64,000 nt of DNA from Umezawaea sp049997955 (lineage in GTDB: Bacteria > Actinomycetota > Actinomycetes > Mycobacteriales > Pseudonocardiaceae), in the NCBI GenBank assembly GCA_049997955.1, contig JAEBDY010000013.1, positions 292,459 through 356,458 on the forward strand, given 5' to 3'. A program made the translations under genes and the position numbers. Position 1 is the first letter of the stretch. Every line of letters begins with the position of its first letter. Below the pieces are notes generated by a model, which did no database searches, was not told the origin of the DNA, and saw nothing but the letters and a program-made list of their open reading frames with translations. This document shows positions 8,169 through 17,241 of this stretch, one piece after another.

Positions 8169-8741
8169 GTGGCGCGCCCGAAGACGATCACCGACGAACG
8201 GATCCTGACCGCGGCCATGGTCGTGATCGGCCGCCGGGGCCCGGAATTCACGATCGCGGACGTGGCCGCGGAGGCCGGGGTCTCGGTCGGCACCATCGCC
8301 CAGCGGTTCGGCTCCAAGAGCGGACTGCTCCAGGCGTTGAGCCGCCAGGCGACGCGCGTCGCCGTGGAGCGGATGAGGGACGCGGCGACGGCCGAGCCCG
8401 ATCCGGTCGACGGGCTGCGCGCCGCGCTGATCACGCTGTTCGGCGAGATCGCCGACCCCGAGGTCGCGGCGAACAGCCTCGCCCAGCTCGGGATCGACCT
8501 CGTCGACCCCGGCCTGCGCGTGCTGCTGGTCGAGCACTACCGGGCGGTGGAGGACGAGCTGCACGCGCTCGTCCGGCTCGCCGACCTGCCCGGCGCACCC
8601 GACCCGGCGCTCGCCGCGCGGGTGCTCGCCGGGCTGATCAACGGCATTTCGATGGACTGGTCGATCCGCCCGCGCGGCACGCTCGCGGGCCGGATCGCCG
8701 AAGACGTGGACGCGGTGCTGGGGACGTGGAGGAGGAGCTGA
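8169..8741 (+). CDS. TetR family transcriptional regulator
   Basis: 190-aa one-component repressor. The N-terminal helix-turn-helix reads FTIADVAAEAGVSVGTIAQR followed by FGSKSGLLQAL. The C-terminal ligand domain ends before MDWSIRPRGTLAG. The GTG at 8169 is preferred to the upstream ATG-like start at 8133, because the latter would put the operator palindrome inside the coding region. The gene overlaps the following SDR gene by one base (TGATG), so the pair is translationally coupled and the SDR is a likely target or effector-related enzyme. Confidence 0.9.
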   Translation: MARPKTITDERILTAAMVVIGRRGPEFTIADVAAEAGVSVGTIAQRFGSKSGLLQALSRQATRVAVERMRDAATAEPDPVDGLRAALITLFGEIADPEVAANSLAQLGIDLVDPGLRVLLVEHYRAVEDELHALVRLADLPGAPDPALAARVLAGLINGISMDWSIRPRGTLAGRIAEDVDAVLGTWRRS

Positions 8742-9655
8742 TGGAGAAGCCGTTGCGGGGCAAGGTGGCCGTGGTGACCGGCGCGACGAGGGGCGCGGGC
8801 CGGGCGATCGCGGTGGAGCTGGGGGCGGCCGGGGCGACGGTGTTCGCGGGCGGTCGCACGACGCGGGAGAGCCGGTCGCCGATCGGCCGCGCCGAGACCA
8901 TCGACGAGACGGCGGAACTGGTGACGGCCGCGGGCGGTCGCGGGATCGCGATCCGGTGCGACTTCACCGTGCCCGCGGACGTGGACGCGTTCCGCGACCG
9001 CGTCGAGTCCGAAGTGGACGGCAGGCTCGACGTCCTGGTCGACGACGTCTGGGGCGGCGAGCTGGACGTCGAGTTCACGCCGTTCTGGGAGACCGACCTC
9101 GACCGGCAACTGGGCATGTGGCGCAACAGCATGGAGGCGCACTTCGTGGCGCTGCACAAGCTGCTGCCGCTGGTGATCCGGCGTCCGGGCGGGCTGGTGG
9201 TCGAGGTGACCGACGGCGACGCGGACAGCCCGTACTCCGGCATGCTCGCGTACGACTCGGTGAAGGCGGCCATCCGGCGGCTCGGGTACGCGCTCGCGAA
9301 GGAGCTGGAGCCGCACGGCGGCACGGCGGTCGCGGTGACGCCGGGATTCCTGCGCTCCGAGCAGATGCTGGAGAACTTCGGCGTCACGGAGGAGAACTGG
9401 CGGGACGCGATCGCCAAGGAGCCGCACTACGTGATGGCGGAGACGCCGCACTACCTCGGGCGCGGGGTGGCCGCGCTGGCCGCCGACCCGGACCGGGCCC
9501 GGTTCGCGGGTCAGGCCCTGTCCTCCTGGTCGTTGATGCACGAGTACGGCGTCACCGACCTGGACGGCACCCAGCCGGACTGGGGGCGCTGGAATACCGA
9601 CGTGGTGTCGACTGGGACCGCTCCCACCAGCGTGGACGCGTCGCTCTACCGGTAG
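8741..9655 (+). CDS. Short-chain dehydrogenase/reductase
   Basis: 304-aa NAD(P)-dependent oxidoreductase of the SDR superfamily. The cofactor loop is TGATRGAGRAIA near residue 14 and the catalytic YDSVK (YxxxK) is near residue 170. The usual Ser before it is replaced by Thr/Asp (VEVTDGDADSP), so the tetrad is atypical. It is about 50 residues longer than classical SDRs, with a C-terminal extension (SLMHEYGVTDLDGTQPDWGRW). The ATG at 8741 follows GGAGGAG. It is coupled to the TetR gene; the substrate is unknown. Confidence 0.88.
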   Translation: MEKPLRGKVAVVTGATRGAGRAIAVELGAAGATVFAGGRTTRESRSPIGRAETIDETAELVTAAGGRGIAIRCDFTVPADVDAFRDRVESEVDGRLDVLVDDVWGGELDVEFTPFWETDLDRQLGMWRNSMEAHFVALHKLLPLVIRRPGGLVVEVTDGDADSPYSGMLAYDSVKAAIRRLGYALAKELEPHGGTAVAVTPGFLRSEQMLENFGVTEENWRDAIAKEPHYVMAETPHYLGRGVAALAADPDRARFAGQALSSWSLMHEYGVTDLDGTQPDWGRWNTDVVSTGTAPTSVDASLYR

Positions 9656-9742
9656 TCGACCTCCACAGGTTTCGCCCACTGGTCTGAACCAGGCATCCCG
9701 GTCGTCCGTAGGCCTGACTACGCGACGAAAGGAAGTGACGGC

Positions 9743-10744
9743 ATGAGCCGACGGATGCCCGAGGTAGCGCGAAAGCGGCGCTGGACGATCGCTGCCGGTC
9801 TCCTCGTAGTGGTTGGCGCGGGTGCCGGATCGGCGTTCGCCATGGGTGGCGGGACCGCGGGTCAAGCCGCGTGCCAGGGCCAGAACCTCACGTTCTCCGC
9901 GGAAGGTGGTGCTCCCGGTGTCACGAGCAACCAGTTCGCGGTCGGCACCCAGCTCAAGATCACGAACCTGGACAACGCCAAGTCCACGACGGTGCCGGTC
10001 ACCGGTGTCTCCGGCAGTTGCGCGCTGCTGAACCAGACCGCGATGGACCAGGTCCGCGAAGCGGGCAAGAACGTGATCCGCAACAACAAGGTCGAGGTCG
10101 TCAGCGGTGGCCCGCCCGCGGCGCCCGCGGCGGGCCAGCCCGCCGCCGGTCAGCCGGCGGCCGGAGGCGGCGCCTCGGCGTGCCCCGGCAACCTGACGTT
10201 CTTCTCCGACACCGCGGCGCCCGGCGTGACCAGCAACAAGTTCGCCGTCGGCACCCAGCTCAAGATCACGAACCTGGACAACGCCAAGTCCACGACCGTG
10301 CCCGTCATCGGCACGTCGGCCAGCTGCGCGCTGCTGAACACCGCCGCGATGGAGCAGGTCCGCGAAGCGGGCAAGAACGTGATCCGCAACAACAGGGTCG
10401 AGGTCGTCAGCGGTGCCGCCGCGGGTCAGCCCGCCGCCGGTCAGCCCGCCGCGACCCAGCCCGCCGCGCAGCCCCCGGCCGCGCAGCCCGCGACCGGCCA
10501 GGTCGTCTGCAACGGCTCCACCGTCACGCTCTCCGGTGAGGGCGGCGCTCCCGGCGCCAGCAGCAGCCAGTTCCCCGTCGGCACCCAGCTCAAGGTGACG
10601 AACCTGGACAACAACAAGTCCACGACCGTCAGCGTCACCGGTGTCTCGGGCAGCTGCGCCCTGCTGAACAACGCGGCCTTCGAGCAGGTCCGCGAGCCGG
10701 GCAAGTTCCTGATCCGCAACGCCCGCATCGAGAAGGTCGGCTAG
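9743..10744 (+). CDS. Secreted protein with three RlpA/DPBB-like repeats
   Basis: 333-aa exported protein with a basic N-terminus, a hydrophobic segment (about 15-32) and a small-residue cleavage region (GSAFA-MG). The mature part has three repeats of about 75 residues. Each contains VGTQLK[IV]TNLDN-x-KSTTV, SCALLN and QVRE-x-GK-x-[VL]IRN. They are joined by Ala/Pro/Gln linkers (AAGQPAAGQPAA). The VGT-LKVTNLDN-KS-TV pattern resembles the double-psi beta-barrel of RlpA/expansin proteins, but I see no clear catalytic Asp. It may bind the cell wall or a sugar polymer. The RBS is AAGGAAGTGA. Confidence 0.85.
   Translation: MSRRMPEVARKRRWTIAAGLLVVVGAGAGSAFAMGGGTAGQAACQGQNLTFSAEGGAPGVTSNQFAVGTQLKITNLDNAKSTTVPVTGVSGSCALLNQTAMDQVREAGKNVIRNNKVEVVSGGPPAAPAAGQPAAGQPAAGGGASACPGNLTFFSDTAAPGVTSNKFAVGTQLKITNLDNAKSTTVPVIGTSASCALLNTAAMEQVREAGKNVIRNNRVEVVSGAAAGQPAAGQPAATQPAAQPPAAQPATGQVVCNGSTVTLSGEGGAPGASSSQFPVGTQLKVTNLDNNKSTTVSVTGVSGSCALLNNAAFEQVREPGKFLIRNARIEKVG
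9871..10741 (+). repeat. Three tandem intragenic repeats
   Basis: Units at about 9871-10107, 10179-10413 and 10501-10741 encode the three repeat domains. Units 1 and 2 share long identical DNA blocks, for example 9943-9993 against 10249-10299 and 10049-10090 against 10358-10399. Unit 3 is more diverged. Confidence 0.85.
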
Positions 10745-10801
10745 ACCTCCCCCTGCCCCGGCCGGTGTCGTGACGCGTAACGCCACCGGCCGGCAGGCGG
10801 T

Positions 10802-11458
10802 CTAGACGTCCCCCGGACGGACCAGACCGGTCTCGTAGGCCAGCACCACGGCCTGCACCCGATCCCGGATCTCCAGCTTCGACAGGATCCGCCCCACGTG
10901 GGTCTTCACGGTCGCCTCGGACAGGAACAGCTTCCGGGCGAGCTCCGTGTTCGACAGCCCCTTCGCGATCAGCACCAGCACCTCGCGCTCCCGCTCGGTG
11001 AGCACGTCCAGCACGGCCGCGTCCCGCAGCTCGCCGCCGCCCTCGCCGAGGAACCGGCTCAGCAGCCGCTTCGTGACGCTCGGCGAGACCACGGCGTCGC
11101 CGCTGGCCACCGCGCGCAGCGCGGACACCAGGTCACCGGGCGGGGTGTCCTTCAGCAGGAACCCGCTGGCCCCGTTGCGCAGCGCGGACAGCGCGTACTC
11201 GTCCATGTCGAACGTGGTCATGACGAGCACCTTGGACGTGCCGGCCTCGGCGATCCGCTTGGTCGCCTCCACCCCGTCCAGCACGGGCATCCGGACGTCC
11301 ATCAGCACGACGTCCGGCCGCAGCTGGTCGGCGAGCTGCACGGCGTCCAGGCCGTCGGCGGCCTCCCCCACCACGTCGATGTCGGGTTGAGCGCCGAGCA
11401 CCATGCGGAAACCCATGCGCATGAGCTCTTGGTCGTCGACGAGCAGTACACGGATCAC
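10802..11458 (-). CDS. NarL/LuxR-family response regulator
   Basis: 218-aa DNA-binding response regulator. The receiver has the acidic pair DD at 8-9, phospho-acceptor Asp54 in VLMDVRMP, a Thr/Ser switch in VLVMTTF and Lys in FLLKDTPP. The C-terminal LuxR helix-turn-helix reads LTEREREVLVLIAKGLSNTE, then LARKLFLSEATVKTHVGRIL. It lies 9 bp downstream of the histidine kinase on the same strand, so it is that kinase's cognate regulator. The regulon is unknown. Confidence 0.94.
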   Translation of the reverse strand: MIRVLLVDDQELMRMGFRMVLGAQPDIDVVGEAADGLDAVQLADQLRPDVVLMDVRMPVLDGVEATKRIAEAGTSKVLVMTTFDMDEYALSALRNGASGFLLKDTPPGDLVSALRAVASGDAVVSPSVTKRLLSRFLGEGGGELRDAAVLDVLTEREREVLVLIAKGLSNTELARKLFLSEATVKTHVGRILSKLEIRDRVQAVVLAYETGLVRPGDV

Positions 11459-11467
11459 GCGACCACC

Positions 11468-12649
11468 CTAGGACGCCGTCAGGGGGAGCACGGCGCGAAC
11501 CCGCCAGCCGCCACCGGGATTGGGCCCCGCTTCGAGGGTGCCGCCCAGCACGCCCGCCCGTTCGCGCATGCCGATCAGGCCGTTGCCGCCGGACACGGCC
11601 ACCAGGTCGTGCGGCGTGCCGAACCCGTCGTCGGTCACCTCGATCACGACCTTCTCGTCGGTGCGCAGCACCTTCACCACGGACTTCGCCCCGGTGCCCG
11701 CGTGCTTGAGCGTGTTGGTCAGCGCCTCCTGGACGATCCGGTAGACGCCGAGCCCGACGCCCACCGGCAGCCGCTCGACGTCGCCGTTGATCTCCAGCCG
11801 CACCGGCAGCCCGGCGGCCCGGCAGTTCTCGGCCAGGTCGTCCAGCTCCCGCGCGTCCGGCTGCGGCGTCCACTGCGTGCCGGACCCGTCCTCGCTGCGC
11901 AGCACCCCCAGCAGCCGCCGCAGTTCGGTCAGCGCCTGCCTGCCGGTGTCGGAGATCGTCTTGACCGCCGCCTCCGCCAGTTCCGGCTTCGTCCGGATCG
12001 CGTACCCCGCGCCGTCGGCCTGCACGATCATCACGCTCACCGCGTGCGCCACCACGTCGTGCAGCTCGCGGGCGATCCGCGACCGCTCCTCGCCCACCGC
12101 GATCCGCGCCTGCTGGTCCCGTTCGGTCTCCAGCAGCCTGAGCCGCTGCTCCAACTCGGAGTGGTACGCCCGCCGCGCCCCCACGAACGAGCCGAGCGCC
12201 CAGCTGAACCCGAAGAGCACCGCGACCAGGAACGTCAGGATCACCGACACCGAGGGGTCGCCGACCCGCCACACCGCCCAGACGAGTGTGCCGACGGCCA
12301 GCGCCATCGTGTACACGAGCGCCTGCTGCTTGCCGACGTACGCCACGACCGTGTAGAGCGCGACGGCCAGGGCGAAGTCGCTCGCGCGCACCGGCAGGCC
12401 GTCCTCCAGCCCGCCGTGCGTCATCAGCTGGAGGAACCCGCCGAGCAGGATGAGGTAACTGCTGGCCAGCGGGTACTTGCGGCGGAACGCCACCGGAACC
12501 GTGAGCAGCACCCCCACCAGGAAGAGCGCTCCCGGTGACACCCTCCCGACCGCCGCGAACGCGGTCAGGTCGGCGAGGAACAGCAGCCCGGCGATCAGGG
12601 AGTCCCCGAAGACCGGGTGGGCTCGCATCCACAGGCTCAACCGCTGCAC
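11468..12649 (-). CDS. Sensor histidine kinase, DesK/NarX type
   Basis: 393-aa membrane sensor. The first 160 residues contain four to five hydrophobic helices with little extracellular sequence, followed by a coiled coil (YHSELEQRLRLLETERDQQAR). The HisKA_3 box ERSRIARELHDVVAHAVSV holds the phospho-acceptor His. The HATPase_c domain has the N box REIVQEALTNTLKHA-like sequence (RIVQEALTNTLKHAGT) and the G box DDGFG...NGLIGMRERAG. It is first gene of a two-gene operon with the response regulator at 10802. Such intramembrane sensors often detect envelope or antibiotic stress. Confidence 0.93.
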   Translation of the reverse strand: MQRLSLWMRAHPVFGDSLIAGLLFLADLTAFAAVGRVSPGALFLVGVLLTVPVAFRRKYPLASSYLILLGGFLQLMTHGGLEDGLPVRASDFALAVALYTVVAYVGKQQALVYTMALAVGTLVWAVWRVGDPSVSVILTFLVAVLFGFSWALGSFVGARRAYHSELEQRLRLLETERDQQARIAVGEERSRIARELHDVVAHAVSVMIVQADGAGYAIRTKPELAEAAVKTISDTGRQALTELRRLLGVLRSEDGSGTQWTPQPDARELDDLAENCRAAGLPVRLEINGDVERLPVGVGLGVYRIVQEALTNTLKHAGTGAKSVVKVLRTDEKVVIEVTDDGFGTPHDLVAVSGGNGLIGMRERAGVLGGTLEAGPNPGGGWRVRAVLPLTAS

Positions 12650-12822
12650 GTCGCAAGATTAGGTACTGGGCGAACCTCCCGCGTCGCGCCAGGGGTTGAA
12701 CCTGCGTACTCCTCCAGGTTGACGACCCCGAACGCGCTCAAGGCCGCCGCGGCGGAGTTCGCCGCGACGGCCGGGGCGTTGGGCGTCGACGTGGAGGGCG
12801 CGGTGGCGGTCCCGCGCGCTGC

Positions 12823-13281
12823 CTACCTGGTCGAGTAGGGCTTCTCGATCGTGCGCGGCTCGGCCGCGGGCGGGGTCTCGACGCGCGACTTGGGGATGCC
12901 CCGGTGCCGCTCGTCGAACTGCCGGTGCTCCTCGGCCATCTCGTCCACCAGCGCCTGCTGGAGCTGCTTGTCCCTGATGCGGCCCAGGACCGCCATCGTC
13001 GCGCCGTGCGCCAGCGCGAGGAGCAGCAGCACGATGCCCAGGCGGAACACGACGTCCTGGACGGGGTCACCGGTGTCGACCTCGATCGTGGAGATCAACG
13101 CCAGCAGGCCGAGCACGACGAGGTGGAACAGCACGGCGACGAGGCGGTTCATCGACCGCGCCGACTCCTCGTTCCCGTAGGCCTTGGTCAGGTAGCTCCG
13201 GCCACTGCGGTAGATCAACTGCCCGTCGATGACGACGAGCACCACCCCGAGAAGCAGGAAGACGGCGTAGCTCTGGTCCAT
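12823..13281 (-). CDS. Three-helix membrane protein of unknown function
   Basis: 152 aa with three predicted membrane helices: VFLLLGVVLVVIDGQLIY, LVAVLFHLVVLGLLALI and LGIVLLLLALAHGATMAVL. A charged cytosolic tail follows (RDKQLQQALVDEMAEEHRQF, then Pro/Glu-rich sequence). The ATG at 13281 has GGAGG upstream; a longer ATG start at 13308 is less likely. It diverges from the dynamin operon that begins at 13387, so the two may share a control region. I do not recognise the family. Confidence 0.75.
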   Translation of the reverse strand: MDQSYAVFLLLGVVLVVIDGQLIYRSGRSYLTKAYGNEESARSMNRLVAVLFHLVVLGLLALISTIEVDTGDPVQDVVFRLGIVLLLLALAHGATMAVLGRIRDKQLQQALVDEMAEEHRQFDERHRGIPKSRVETPPAAEPRTIEKPYSTR

Positions 13282-13386
13282 CGGACTGGCTCCCTCCGCG
13301 AACGTCATCGGCCGCCGAGTACCCGTCGCGGACCGGTCGAAACCGATCGACCACCGCGTTCCACCCGGTCGTGGCACGATCTGGCC

Positions 13387-14919
13387 GTGACCACGGCGAC
13401 AGGGCGACAGCTGGCCGGACCGCTCTCGGCGGCGGTCGCGACCCTGTGCACCACGCTCCAGCCGCAGGTGTCGCCGGAGACCGCCGCGGGTTTCCGCGAA
13501 GTGCTGCGCAGGCTGTCCGCCCCGTTGCAGGTCGCCATCGCGGGCCGCATCAAGTCCGGGAAGTCCACGCTGGTCAACGCCCTGATCGGCCGTCGGGTCG
13601 CCCCGACCGCCGTCGGCGAGTGCACCCGGCTGGTGACCCGGTTCCAGTACGGCACGGTCGACCGGATCGAAGTGATCTTCACCGACGGCCGCAAGCAGGT
13701 GCTGCCGTTCGACCAGGACGGGATGATCCCCGCGTCCCTCGGCGTGGACGTGGAGGAGGTCTCGCACATCGAGGCTTACCTCACCAACGACGTCCTGCGG
13801 GACCTGACGGTGATCGACACCCCCGGCCTCGGCTCCCTCGACGCCGTCTCCGTCGCCAGGACCGAGGGGCTGCTCGGCGCGGCCGGTGGGCTGGACCCGG
13901 TCTCCCGCAACGCGGTCGCGGGCGCCGAGGCCGTGCTGTACGTGGTGACGCAGGGCGTGCGCGCCGACGACCACCAGGCGCTGGCGGCGTTCACGGCGGC
14001 CACCGCGAGCCGCGAAGCCGGGCCGGTGAACGCGATCGCCGTGCTGAACAAGGCCGACACCATCGCGCCCGAGTCGGTCGACGGCTCCGACGGCGACATC
14101 TGGAAGGCCGCGCTGCTGCTCGCGGAGAAGCAGGCCCGGATTCTCAAGCCGAGGGTCGCGGACGTGCTGCCGGTGATCGGCCTGGTCGCCGAGTCCGCCG
14201 AGACGGGCGGCTTCACGGCGGCGGACGCGGAGTCGCTGCGCCAGGTCGCTGCGCTCGACGCCGACACCCAAGAGATGATGCTGATGTCCGCCGACCTGTT
14301 CACCAGTTGGGAGTGCGACGTCCCGGCGGGCGTCCGGGTGCGGCTGATGGAGAAGCTCGACCTCTACGGCGTGCGGTGCGCGTTGACGGCGCTGGCCGCC
14401 GAACCCGCGATCACCGCGGGGGCGTTGCGGCGCAAGCTGCTCGACTCCTCCGGGCTCGACGGGGTGCGCGCCAAGCTGAACGCGGTGTTCCGCGCCCGAG
14501 CCGACGGGATCAAGGCCGCCGCCGCGCTCGCGTCCGTGACCGCGCTGGCCCAGGCGTCCGGTGACGCGGCCGAGCGGCAGCGCGTGCACCACGCCATCGA
14601 GGTGCTGCTCGCCAAGCCCGAGGCGCACCAGCTGCGGCTGCTGGAGGCGTTGACGCTGGTGACGTCCGGCGCGGTCGCGATGCCCGCCGAGCTGGCGGAG
14701 GAGGTGCTGCGGGTCGGTGGGAGCCCGCACATCCCGGACCAGCTCGGCCTGCGCGGCAGACCGCTGCCGGAGCTGATCGCGTACGCGCTGGCCCGAGCGG
14801 GCTGGTGGCGGTCCTTCGCGTCGTTCGGCGCGACTCCGGCGCAGAGCCGGGTGGCCCACGTGGTGCACCGGGCGTACTTCCTGATCTGGCAGCAACTGCG
14901 CGGCGGGGGGCAGCGATGA
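13387..14919 (+). CDS. Bacterial dynamin-like GTPase (first of pair)
   Basis: 510-aa dynamin-family GTPase. The G1 loop AGRIKSGKSTLVNAL is at about residue 58, a G2 Thr lies in GECTRLVTRF, G3 is IDTPGLGS and G4 is LNKADTI. The rest is alpha-helical. Such proteins often work as pairs that remodel or protect membranes. The GTG at 13387 is the first start after the divergent gene's promoter region. It overlaps the next gene by 4 bp (ATGA). The full operon is GTPase, GrpE-like, GTPase. In related genomes I recall an Hsp70-like gene beside such clusters; none is visible here. Confidence 0.85.
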   Translation: MTTATGRQLAGPLSAAVATLCTTLQPQVSPETAAGFREVLRRLSAPLQVAIAGRIKSGKSTLVNALIGRRVAPTAVGECTRLVTRFQYGTVDRIEVIFTDGRKQVLPFDQDGMIPASLGVDVEEVSHIEAYLTNDVLRDLTVIDTPGLGSLDAVSVARTEGLLGAAGGLDPVSRNAVAGAEAVLYVVTQGVRADDHQALAAFTAATASREAGPVNAIAVLNKADTIAPESVDGSDGDIWKAALLLAEKQARILKPRVADVLPVIGLVAESAETGGFTAADAESLRQVAALDADTQEMMLMSADLFTSWECDVPAGVRVRLMEKLDLYGVRCALTALAAEPAITAGALRRKLLDSSGLDGVRAKLNAVFRARADGIKAAAALASVTALAQASGDAAERQRVHHAIEVLLAKPEAHQLRLLEALTLVTSGAVAMPAELAEEVLRVGGSPHIPDQLGLRGRPLPELIAYALARAGWWRSFASFGATPAQSRVAHVVHRAYFLIWQQLRGGGQR

Positions 14920-15302
14920 GCGTGGACGGAACCGACGCGGTGGTGACAGCGTCGCAACCCGGTGTGGCGGCACCCATGATGGAGACGATCGGCGACGAAC
15001 TGCTGGACCAGGCGCTGGCCGAGCGGCGCGCGCTGGTGCAGCTCTGCCTGTACGCGCTCGACCGCGCCCGCAGCGCCGGGGTCGTGGAGCGCATCGAGGA
15101 GGGGCTGGCGGACATCGGGGTGCGCGCGGTGCGCCCCGACGGCGACCGGTTCGACCCGTCGCGGCACGAGGCGGGCGGCACCGTGCCCACCGACGACCCG
15201 ACCCTGGACGGCGTGGTCGCCGAGACCGAGGTCGTCGGCTTCGTGGACCGCGAGCGCCCCCTGCGACCCCCCGTCGTGACCGTGTACACGGCGAGGGCCT
15301 GA
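14916..15302 (+). CDS. GrpE-like nucleotide exchange factor domain protein
   Basis: 128-aa protein whose C-terminal half matches the beta-domain of GrpE: RFDPSRHEAGGTVPTDDPTL, then DGVVAETEVVGFVDRERPLR and PPVVTVY. The long dimerisation helix of true GrpE is replaced by one short helix (ELLDQALAERRALVQLCLYAL). It is therefore a truncated GrpE homologue, perhaps serving an Hsp70-like partner or the flanking dynamins. It is translationally coupled to the first GTPase by ATGA and ends 3 bp before the second. Confidence 0.8.
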   Translation: MSVDGTDAVVTASQPGVAAPMMETIGDELLDQALAERRALVQLCLYALDRARSAGVVERIEEGLADIGVRAVRPDGDRFDPSRHEAGGTVPTDDPTLDGVVAETEVVGFVDRERPLRPPVVTVYTARA

Positions 15303-15305
15303 CCG

Positions 15306-17129
15306 GTGACGCTGCCGCAGACCGTCAAGCAGACCAGGGAGAGGCTGACCGCGCTCGTCCGCGAGATCGATCCGAAGGCCGCCGACTGGGTCGACGAGGT
15401 CCGCGGCACCCGCGACCGCACGCCGAGCGTGGTGGTCGTCGGCGAGACGAACCGCGGCAAGAGCTCGCTGGTCAACGCGCTGCTCGCGACGCCCGGCCTG
15501 TCGCCGGTCGACGCCGACGTGGCGACCAGCACCTACCTGGTGTTCCGGCACGGCGGGACGTGGGCGGCCCGCGCCTGCTACCCCGGCGTGCTGGAGCCCG
15601 TGCCGTTCGACCGCGCCGAGCTGGTCAACTGGGTGTCCGCCGCCCACGAGCTGCCCGTGGGCCAGCTGCCCCCGCGGTACGTCGAGGTCGACGTGCCCGT
15701 GCCGCTGCTGGAGCGGATGTCCGTTGTGGACACACCCGGTGTCGGCGGGCTCGACTCCGCGCACGGCGAGCTGGCGCTGGAGGCCGCCGCGTCCGCCACC
15801 GCGCTGCTGTTCGTCGTCGACTCCTCGGCCCCGTTCACCAAGGGGGAGCTGGACTTCCTGCACAACGTCGGCGACCGCGTCGAGACCGTCGTGTTCGCCC
15901 TCACCAAGACGGACCAGTTCCGCGGCTGGCGGGAACTGCTGACCGCCAACAAGGCGCTGCTGTCGGAGCACGCGCCGAGGTTCGCCGACGCCGTGTTCCA
16001 CCCCGTGTCCTCGCGGATGTTCGAGATGGCCGGGAAGGCGCCGAACCCGGACGCCGCGGCGATGCTGCGCGAGCGCTCCGGCATCGCGGGCCTCCAGGAG
16101 GCGTTGCAGGAGCTGGTCGTCGGCCGCGCCGCGATGCTGGCCGAGGCGAACACCCTGCGCGCGCTGGCCACCGTGCTGTCCGAGTTCGACGTCCGCCTCG
16201 CGGGCGAGCAGCGCGCGCTGAGCGTCGGCGAGGAGGAGGCCGAGGTCCTCAGGACCCGCCGCGAGGAGCTGAACGCGCAACGCCGCTCGTCCACCAGGGG
16301 GTGGCAGCTCACGCTGCGCGGCGAGGTCCAGCGGGCCCGCGTCGAGTGCGCCCACGAGGTGAGCCGCCAGGTGCGGGACGTGCAGACCTGGTTCCGCCAG
16401 GCCATCGACGCGGCCGACCGGGAGGCGCTGACGTCGTTGCCGCAGCAGGTGGACACCGCGCTGCAGGTCCTGTCCGGCAGGCTCAGCGGCCTGCTGGCGG
16501 CCCGGTTGGCGCAGGTGACCGACGCGTCGCTGGCCGAGCTGTTCTCGGCGGACGAACTGGCCGTGATCCGGTCGCAGTTCGCCCGCGGCAGGCACCAGCC
16601 GGTCCTGCTGCGGCCACCGGACAAGCGCCCGCCGACCGCTGAGGACAAGCTGCTGGTGTTCATGGGCGTCTCCGGCGGCCTGGGCGCGGGCAGGCTCGCC
16701 GTGCTGCCGCTGGCGGGCTTCGGCGTGGCCGCGCTGAACCCGATCGTCCTGCCGGTGACCCTCGTCCTCGGGCTCGGCGCCGGCTGGTGGATGGCCAGGA
16801 CCCGCAAGCACTCGGCGGACAAGCAGCACCTCAAGCAGTGGCTGTCCGACGCCATCGCCGACGCCCGGTCGACCGTCGACCAGGTCGTCGCCGAGCAGCT
16901 GATCGCCGCCGAGCAGCACCTGTCCCTGGCGCTGGACGAGGCGCTCGGCAAGCGCGTCGAGGCCATCGAGGTCGAGCTCCGCGACGTCGACAAGGCGCTC
17001 CGGATGGAGGCGGGCGAACGCGGCCGCGAACTCCAGGTGGTCACCCGCCGCCAGGCCGAGATCAGGGCGGGCCGCACCCAGGTCGACCAGCTGCTCGGCC
17101 GGATCCGCTCGGTCCGCGACCGGGGCTGA
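15306..17129 (+). CDS. Bacterial dynamin-like GTPase with membrane hairpin (second of pair)
   Basis: 607 aa. The GTPase domain has G1 VVVGETNRGKSSLVNALLA, G2 at DVATSTYLVF, G3 VVDTPGVGGLD and G4 ALTKTDQF. Long helices follow, including ARLAQVTDASLAELFSADEL. A hydrophobic hairpin at about 445-495 (GGLGAGRLAVLPLAGFGVAA and PIVLPVTLVLGLGAGWWMA) is a likely membrane paddle. The C-terminal coiled coil is rich in Glu, Arg and Gln. The layout resembles IniA/DynA-type proteins, implicated in septation or envelope stress. The GTG start lies 3 bp after the GrpE-like stop. Confidence 0.87.
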   Translation: MTLPQTVKQTRERLTALVREIDPKAADWVDEVRGTRDRTPSVVVVGETNRGKSSLVNALLATPGLSPVDADVATSTYLVFRHGGTWAARACYPGVLEPVPFDRAELVNWVSAAHELPVGQLPPRYVEVDVPVPLLERMSVVDTPGVGGLDSAHGELALEAAASATALLFVVDSSAPFTKGELDFLHNVGDRVETVVFALTKTDQFRGWRELLTANKALLSEHAPRFADAVFHPVSSRMFEMAGKAPNPDAAAMLRERSGIAGLQEALQELVVGRAAMLAEANTLRALATVLSEFDVRLAGEQRALSVGEEEAEVLRTRREELNAQRRSSTRGWQLTLRGEVQRARVECAHEVSRQVRDVQTWFRQAIDAADREALTSLPQQVDTALQVLSGRLSGLLAARLAQVTDASLAELFSADELAVIRSQFARGRHQPVLLRPPDKRPPTAEDKLLVFMGVSGGLGAGRLAVLPLAGFGVAALNPIVLPVTLVLGLGAGWWMARTRKHSADKQHLKQWLSDAIADARSTVDQVVAEQLIAAEQHLSLALDEALGKRVEAIEVELRDVDKALRMEAGERGRELQVVTRRQAEIRAGRTQVDQLLGRIRSVRDRG

Positions 17130-17241
17130 GGCGGAACGGCCGCGTTCGGACGAGCAGGAAACGGGTGTGCGACCTCACCTTCGGAACCGAATCGGCATAA
17201 CGTGGGTCGTACCGGTACGAAACGCGCAGGAGGGTGACCCG

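Noticed and set aside
12717..12838. Frame encoding TTPNALKAAAAEFAATAGALGVDVEGA
   Set aside because: It looks protein-like and could be the tail of a decayed gene, but it has no start, RBS or recognisable family; too short to call.
14364..16919. Long minus-strand frame over the dynamin operon
   Set aside because: Shadow of three real plus-strand genes with GTPase and GrpE motifs; no family features of its own.
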